Source of the DNA: a virus
Virus record (IMG/VR): IMGVR_UViG_3300032323_001487
Location: 1-64,000 of that record
Strand: one strand, 5' to 3'
DNA: 64,000 bases
A program made the translations under genes and the position numbers. Positions 61,101 to 64,000 of the stretch are shown here, one piece after another. The notes beneath the pieces were generated by a model. It was not told the DNA's origin. It made no database searches and worked only from the letters and a program-made list of their open reading frames with translations. Position 1 is the first letter of the stretch; each line of letters starts with the position of its first letter.

Positions 61101-64000
61101 AGAAGGGCCGCGCCTGATTACAAACTTGTGTCTATTAGCGTTACTGACCCAAACAACGAGGCTGTTAACAAGTTTGACTTACAAATTAATAGAACTGGCA
61201 GAAGCGAATGGTACTTAACTGCTAGTGGCGGTGAGATAGCACCTGGCGAGCCTAAGCGTGTCTATAAAATCTTTAGTACGCCTGAAGTAGCACTAGAAGA
61301 GGCAAGAAAACTTTCCAAGGACCGCCTAGGAAAGGATATGATTCCTGACTTTAGCGATATTGGCTACAAGTCTTCGCCGAGCACTAGAACAATAGACGAC
61401 ATACTCGCACACTCTTCTACTGTTATTGACTCTACTGGCGCAACGGAAGTTTCTGCGCTTGGTGGAGTAAACGGCGCTAAAAAAGTTAAACTTTCAGATG
61501 GAAGAATATTTAAGCGCAAGGGTGGAGGCATTACCTCTGGTCCTGACGCTACTAGAGAAGCAGAGAACAAGAGACGAGTAGATGCCGAAGTATTTGCTCA
61601 CGCTGTTTATAACTTTGCTGGAATCCAAGCAACTAACGCACAAAAGGGCAAAAACGGCTCAGAGTCTGTGATTATGGACCCTTGGGTGAATTCCGACAGT
61701 CGTAGAAATTGGATGCAGACCACCGAGCGTTCTGGGTCTGGCACCCAAATTGGTGAAGACGTTCAGCGCGGTTTTGTGATTGATGCTTTATTTGACAACC
61801 GCGATATTGCCACTAACTCTGGCAACATTATTGTCGGAACCGACGGTAGAGCATACCGTTGCGACATGGGTGGCGCTGGTCTGTTCAAGGCTGGTGGAGA
61901 CCGTGCAGTTCGAGCAACTACCTTCCAGCCTGATAGAGGCGAATCTTCTGTAGATTATTTTATGGGCAACTATATGGACTGGAGAAGTTCTACTATCTAC
62001 AAAGGTCTGAGCGAAGAAAAGCGCAAGCAATTCGCTATTGACCACTTGGTCCCTCTTACTGACGAGGCGCTAGACAAACTTGGTGTTCTTATCGAAAACG
62101 AAGAAGACAGGAAGAAAACTCTTGACATTCTAAAGGCTCGCAGAGACGGTATTCTCCGCAAGTTGGGAATTGACATCGAGGAAGAGCGCAGAAAGCGTGC
62201 TGGTTCTTCTGCCGCTGAGCCTGAGCCTGAGTCTGAAGATGTTGTAGAAGTTCCAGACACTTCAGAAGAAACCATCGATGAGCCAATATTGTTGGAAGAA
62301 CCCGTACCTTCTGGTCCTAAGAGGGTAAAGATGTCTGACCGTCTGCCTTTGAAGAGAACTCCTGATGGCGTTTATTACCCAGAACGTCACTCAGACCTGT
62401 TCCCTTACACTCAGAAGATAAGAAACGGCGAGATTGTTCCTGAAGAACTTCCTTTCGCTTTCAAGCAACCTATACCTGTTATAGACGCTGGTGGATTCTA
62501 TATGAGTACCCCACCAAGTTACGTTGACGCTAACGGAATCTACAGGACTTCTGCTTTCGGAACTTTCAATACTTTTATTAGAAGAAAGAACGCTGACGGA
62601 AGTTACTCAATTCTTGGATTTGGTAGAGGCATAGGCGACAGAGAAGTTCTCGGTGGATTGATTGAAGATAGAGGTGCTTACAGCCACGACGCTGACGCTG
62701 AACACCTACGTCAAGTTTTGGATTCTAAAACTCACGGACTTGAGAGCAAAACTCCTGTAACGCACGAAGTCGAGTTGGCTCCTGGCTACAAGTCACGAGT
62801 TTCTATCTACGACTTGTCAGAAGATGAGGCTAGAGACTTGAACTTAGCCAATGAACGACTCCTTTCTGACGACGATGGTGGAAAATACAGAAACAGGGAG
62901 TGGATGAGTCAGAGCGATTTCCTAGACCGAATCTCTGACCCTGAGTGGTCCGCTAACCCTGACAACCTTCAAGGACTTAGAGCCATCTTCTCTCTTCCTA
63001 CGGGACCAACTCCTATATCAAAGCCTCTAGGCGTGCCTCGTTCTGACGATGAAGACATCGAAGTTGGAACTATTGAGTGGTCTAGAACCTCCGAGGTGCT
63101 AGGCAAGTCTTATACGGTTTCTAAACTGACCAACGGAACTTACTCGATTAATGATTCGTCTGGTAAGACAATTGCTGAAGTAAGACCTGCTAAGGGGCTT
63201 TACAAGTTTGAAGCGTATATTCTTCCAAACAACATCGGCACTCCAGGCAACCCTGGAGCAAGACTCGCTTTCTTTGACAATGACAGGCAAGCCACCGCTT
63301 GGGCTGGAGACTTAGCCACAGAAATCATCGGCGGAGACAAAAACCTATTCAACGAATTGGGTGTTGGCGAAGTTGACTTAGGTCCTATTAGCCCAGTGGT
63401 CCACAAGGGCGGACACCTAGACAAGGCAACCGAAGACCAAATCGCTACGCTAACTAGATTGGTCAACACTAAAGAAATGGTCGGTGCTACTCGCGCCCAG
63501 TACAGAGAGCACCTAAGAAAGCCAAACCTTGTAAAGGGTGAGGTTGGTTCTTTGATTAGGCAACTATCTAGAACTCCAGACCGTAGCGATGATGTTACTG
63601 CTTCGGAGCGAGATGGCGAATCAGTAACTCCTAGCAAGCCAACCGATGGTGGCATCGTTCCGCCTAAGGGTCCTTCGGGCGACGAAGATATGACCACTAG
63701 TCCTTTCATTAGAAAGAAGGCTTCCGAACTCGCACCTGGTGACAAGATTGTCAATGCTAAGGGTGAATACATCGGCAAGGTAGCAATTACCTACGTCGAC
63801 AAGGAAAACGGCAAAGTCACCGTCGCGATGATTGATAAGACTGGTGCTTCTGTAAACCTAGAAGAAGCCCTAATGGACGACTCTTACCTAGTCGACCCTA
63901 GAGTTCCAGCCGCTGTTGCCGTGCCTGAAGGTAAGGACAAGGAAGAGGGCGCTGGAGGCGCTGGTGGCGGAGACACCACCGCTCTACCTGGCGGACTAAG
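55119..64000 (+). CDS. Giant protein 2, open at right edge (HipA-like, degenerate Nudix)
   Basis: At least 2960 aa without stop; ATG after TTTAGGAGAAA. Residues 20-51 form the same basic tag as giant ORF 1 (QRRDRYGRWVEMGG here). A long low-similarity region follows, with coiled-coil and Glu/Lys-rich stretches (about 270-420, 690-760). A HipA-like part lies at about 2110-2290 (KVKLSDGRIFKRKGGG, DVQRGFVIDALFDNRDIATNSGNIIV, YRCDMGGAGLF). Then come GVYYPERHSDLFPY..VPEELPFAFK and a Nudix-like fold whose box reads GGLIEDRGAYSHDADAEHL, lacking the REx2EE core. It parallels giant ORF 1 and is probably a second virion-associated effector. Confidence 0.7.
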   Translation, partial: MTDAFGLSHPDDSPIVAASNAYSGKNSAAARRLRVKLQRRDRYGRWVEMGGVLSFKVRVNGEVQTKIGRAVGGSERDGYIRVVIPEGQGIRPGTYHISEKVSRTAKAMLGEDYLEEKGVRVDSNGNSIGEVLDRDIEDVKDLFREDTSDLDRAMLDGVLSDDEKSALEKSRQASPTHKSYNVVDESGKRVDEDEVGGLDFTDIADSRNWRLRKNRDGSIKSGKYLSPDKKLRAEIYQTESGKTYMKVSYPTDKNLIENEEVGALTEDDLLGDSRNLSTGYGRALDSVDKTVKGAKAVLPAPDKEEQKKIDAERKAMEDLVKASPVRESYAMPELYMAEATDDELFARLKSLEERDTNNDSLFLKDGEIRNLRAERESVIIDDIRRELKSRGLAIPKSVKPAKRPLKKPAKPSEQPDNWLSAPSLRVGDQIVDADGKRKKIASITPEPDGTRALIKFADGSERMYEGEELVQIAGKNVIKEDVPVEPVAPKFPDANRSNVYDNAAKALGITPEELKADRRIFDAVEHTSDLIDKREADALDDFMGEDGTTRLYSSLTDAIAKHYALTKNGELYQPEPLGRDNKDLLEKARAGGATINPLSRRNRLQGWAVAVRGNNDEIIDTVALEDGIGDLLMNDYVNRNIDKFGGNKYLGLWHDKKSHELVYDVSEVFKEDNVEEATKAGKDRNQKAIFNLKTWDEIETGGTGDNGRARKERESARLGGDKSRGVEEPEPERADSAPEERTPVSDSGVDAARAEDEEGLREHLRELPSFLRDNLLELLPTGIYESDKKSIAENIDRLENSLDKGSSAITQALKALSRSLAKAEKKQDEKDADNREVADLLDETIMQVSLAHNFAKSITVAPSAPGQPEGKLTQPGSASSRRISPSSDGSEFAPTPRMARDSGGGTEDPISDLSDIVDDTDPEIVRQLRAMDLAVDYDSLSDSQKNTYNNLKTFQENAVRALTIAAVSDNMEKYKRQRTIALSVTRAYNGFITAINTGNPREDYISTGSMENRTRNLTFIEDSITTKTGRDTRTKIIDKAKAIFVARDGSVYELSMDRYNSDIEARKLDASGNYVRLPSGTERAATLNHLGGGDDGFHTESEAYLDPYSPNSDKIRPVSPGMIRTEDSLQSSGLAGALYAFLGYVHNQNGRGFMHSAYLLRMGNLASKLVNKNLKYHHPAQKEKALTVINPNSDIIQSMSDAGWFDRSYRAFTTLTYYPSDHSSLDIPGKMTFQNFLKPLDGSLAGGDNIGPLWNMDKSIHELADELGVAAMELPDVANYFKDYLDGGKKDWELINIQGTLLDTAFLGGATKEDALSKLRNLKKAVDVISADVSLGSSIRRISGGLSESLDDLIPAIDARSFDDSTRVERPKDMDFNAFSKVNSDPYTAKNGYEPFRTDFIMPEGVPPIDSSDSYMPKRVYPAEWINSDTPAPSSWSDEGGTLELQTEERLVDALRQSIRNKSDLAVMSFDGVDRNIQARSIYDAIRRKSLDHNMILAKLYDEVLGGDENQRRLEEFRRTAPSIKSEAAELIESVGIVIPPADFEFGGMYDEDAHRLSAGSAIFDDEVTGEGFGLQLSKLSENENLQTPSYMSLDRNPYVSVDEADDWSRLGTSDNPRIIARNFSRSGLSQGLVSAVKRNSSYVNLQFANGTERSISILAIRDALQHQGVDTNALLKSAGAKRVREYIRSLNVADNGERVTNTFQVGANPGFLRTNTYANPETESNGRATVIIDDPNGTSFDSLGSGSKVIGLTRLDTTTDPLRPYAVVWFGKKDAVALSRFNVEDHESKVVERYETRAEADAVLGDLARDDMFFVDQIMPGSGALPPLKITKQIPSTLPMVERRLGSKTTSYQIGIIDPKVVHFSDNRGVLGEGGKDDLFRDDNGNILATVTASEDGQFQAKVDSLTETFTNRDMALWWAGDELARKLEANVNFFDNSRVPAERPKNFLSGYEESETLTTDLTLSTYGVLSYNEGAILRKIKVTGQRARASAYRRAAPDYKLVSISVTDPNNEAVNKFDLQINRTGRSEWYLTASGGEIAPGEPKRVYKIFSTPEVALEEARKLSKDRLGKDMIPDFSDIGYKSSPSTRTIDDILAHSSTVIDSTGATEVSALGGVNGAKKVKLSDGRIFKRKGGGITSGPDATREAENKRRVDAEVFAHAVYNFAGIQATNAQKGKNGSESVIMDPWVNSDSRRNWMQTTERSGSGTQIGEDVQRGFVIDALFDNRDIATNSGNIIVGTDGRAYRCDMGGAGLFKAGGDRAVRATTFQPDRGESSVDYFMGNYMDWRSSTIYKGLSEEKRKQFAIDHLVPLTDEALDKLGVLIENEEDRKKTLDILKARRDGILRKLGIDIEEERRKRAGSSAAEPEPESEDVVEVPDTSEETIDEPILLEEPVPSGPKRVKMSDRLPLKRTPDGVYYPERHSDLFPYTQKIRNGEIVPEELPFAFKQPIPVIDAGGFYMSTPPSYVDANGIYRTSAFGTFNTFIRRKNADGSYSILGFGRGIGDREVLGGLIEDRGAYSHDADAEHLRQVLDSKTHGLESKTPVTHEVELAPGYKSRVSIYDLSEDEARDLNLANERLLSDDDGGKYRNREWMSQSDFLDRISDPEWSANPDNLQGLRAIFSLPTGPTPISKPLGVPRSDDEDIEVGTIEWSRTSEVLGKSYTVSKLTNGTYSINDSSGKTIAEVRPAKGLYKFEAYILPNNIGTPGNPGARLAFFDNDRQATAWAGDLATEIIGGDKNLFNELGVGEVDLGPISPVVHKGGHLDKATEDQIATLTRLVNTKEMVGATRAQYREHLRKPNLVKGEVGSLIRQLSRTPDRSDDVTASERDGESVTPSKPTDGGIVPPKGPSGDEDMTTSPFIRKKASELAPGDKIVNAKGEYIGKVAITYVDKENGKVTVAMIDKTGASVNLEEALMDDSYLVDPRVPAAVAVPEGKDKEEGAGGAGGGDTTALPGGL

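Noticed and set aside
61364-63778. Minus-strand ORFs inside giant ORF 2
   Set aside because: They lie opposite a continuous frame with recognisable domains and show Ser/Leu-rich shadow composition.
1-64000. Prophage or bacterial chromosome origin
   Set aside because: No host housekeeping genes or integrase in 64 kb; packaging, portal and lysis genes dominate.

Overview
The window looks like a 64 kb piece of a larger genome of a tailed double-stranded DNA phage, probably infecting a mid-GC actinobacterium. The phage evidence is a large terminase subunit, a portal protein, a holin and M23 endolysin, tRNA genes, a phage-type nucleotide-metabolism block and very dense packing. The actinobacterial hint is that about ten genes have a TAnnnT -10 hexamer ending exactly 7 bases before the start codon (leaderless mRNAs). 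ThyX, a ClgR-like regulator and many small actinophage-type proteins fit this. No DNA polymerase, helicase or tail genes are seen, so the genome extends beyond both ends. Both edge genes are cut.

Layout. (1) 0.2-7.7 kb, plus strand: two 2OG-Fe(II) oxygenases, tRNA-Gln, tRNA-Leu and tRNA-Arg, a DNA methyltransferase, dUTPase, ThyX, a DUF4406-dNMP kinase fusion and several small proteins. (2) 7.7-13.6 kb, minus strand: a secreted coiled-coil protein, a staphylococcal-nuclease-like nuclease, a holin-like protein, an M23 endolysin and a Cys-cluster virion-type protein. (3) 14.0-18.9 kb, plus: a GT-A glycosyltransferase, a Mom-like DNA-modification protein, a possible terminase-accessory protein and a Cys-less NlpC/CHAP-like protein. 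(4) 18.9-40.6 kb: about forty small genes, many with their own TTGACA-type promoter and terminator. This region contains a MoxR-type AAA ATPase with a VWA partner, a ClgR-like repressor, an NlpC/P60 hydrolase, an HDAC-like protein, two candidate small RNAs and a 1.2 kb gene-free repeat region at 30.5-31.7 kb that could be a replication origin. (5) 40.6-64 kb: packaging and head genes: terminase between two paralogous HTH proteins, a phosphatase, DUF1360, portal, a Dps-like protein, then two giant ORFs (2258 aa, and more than 2960 aa and still open).

The most unusual content is as follows. The two giant ORFs share a basic N-terminal tag and a HipA-like plus Nudix-like cassette; the first also carries an ART-like segment, a DnaQ-type exonuclease and a zincin motif, which suggests virion-delivered multi-enzyme proteins. 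Several repeat families fall in or near 18-44 kb: a dispersed ~27 bp intergenic element in about 16 copies, an ACGGCNNGCC array, and a CGCGCTCGCGG dyad in 13 copies. The small-gene promoters share a CGACACG upstream box and an AATGTC operator-like box.

All functional calls come from reading motifs in translated sequence. No database search, folding or alignment program was run.
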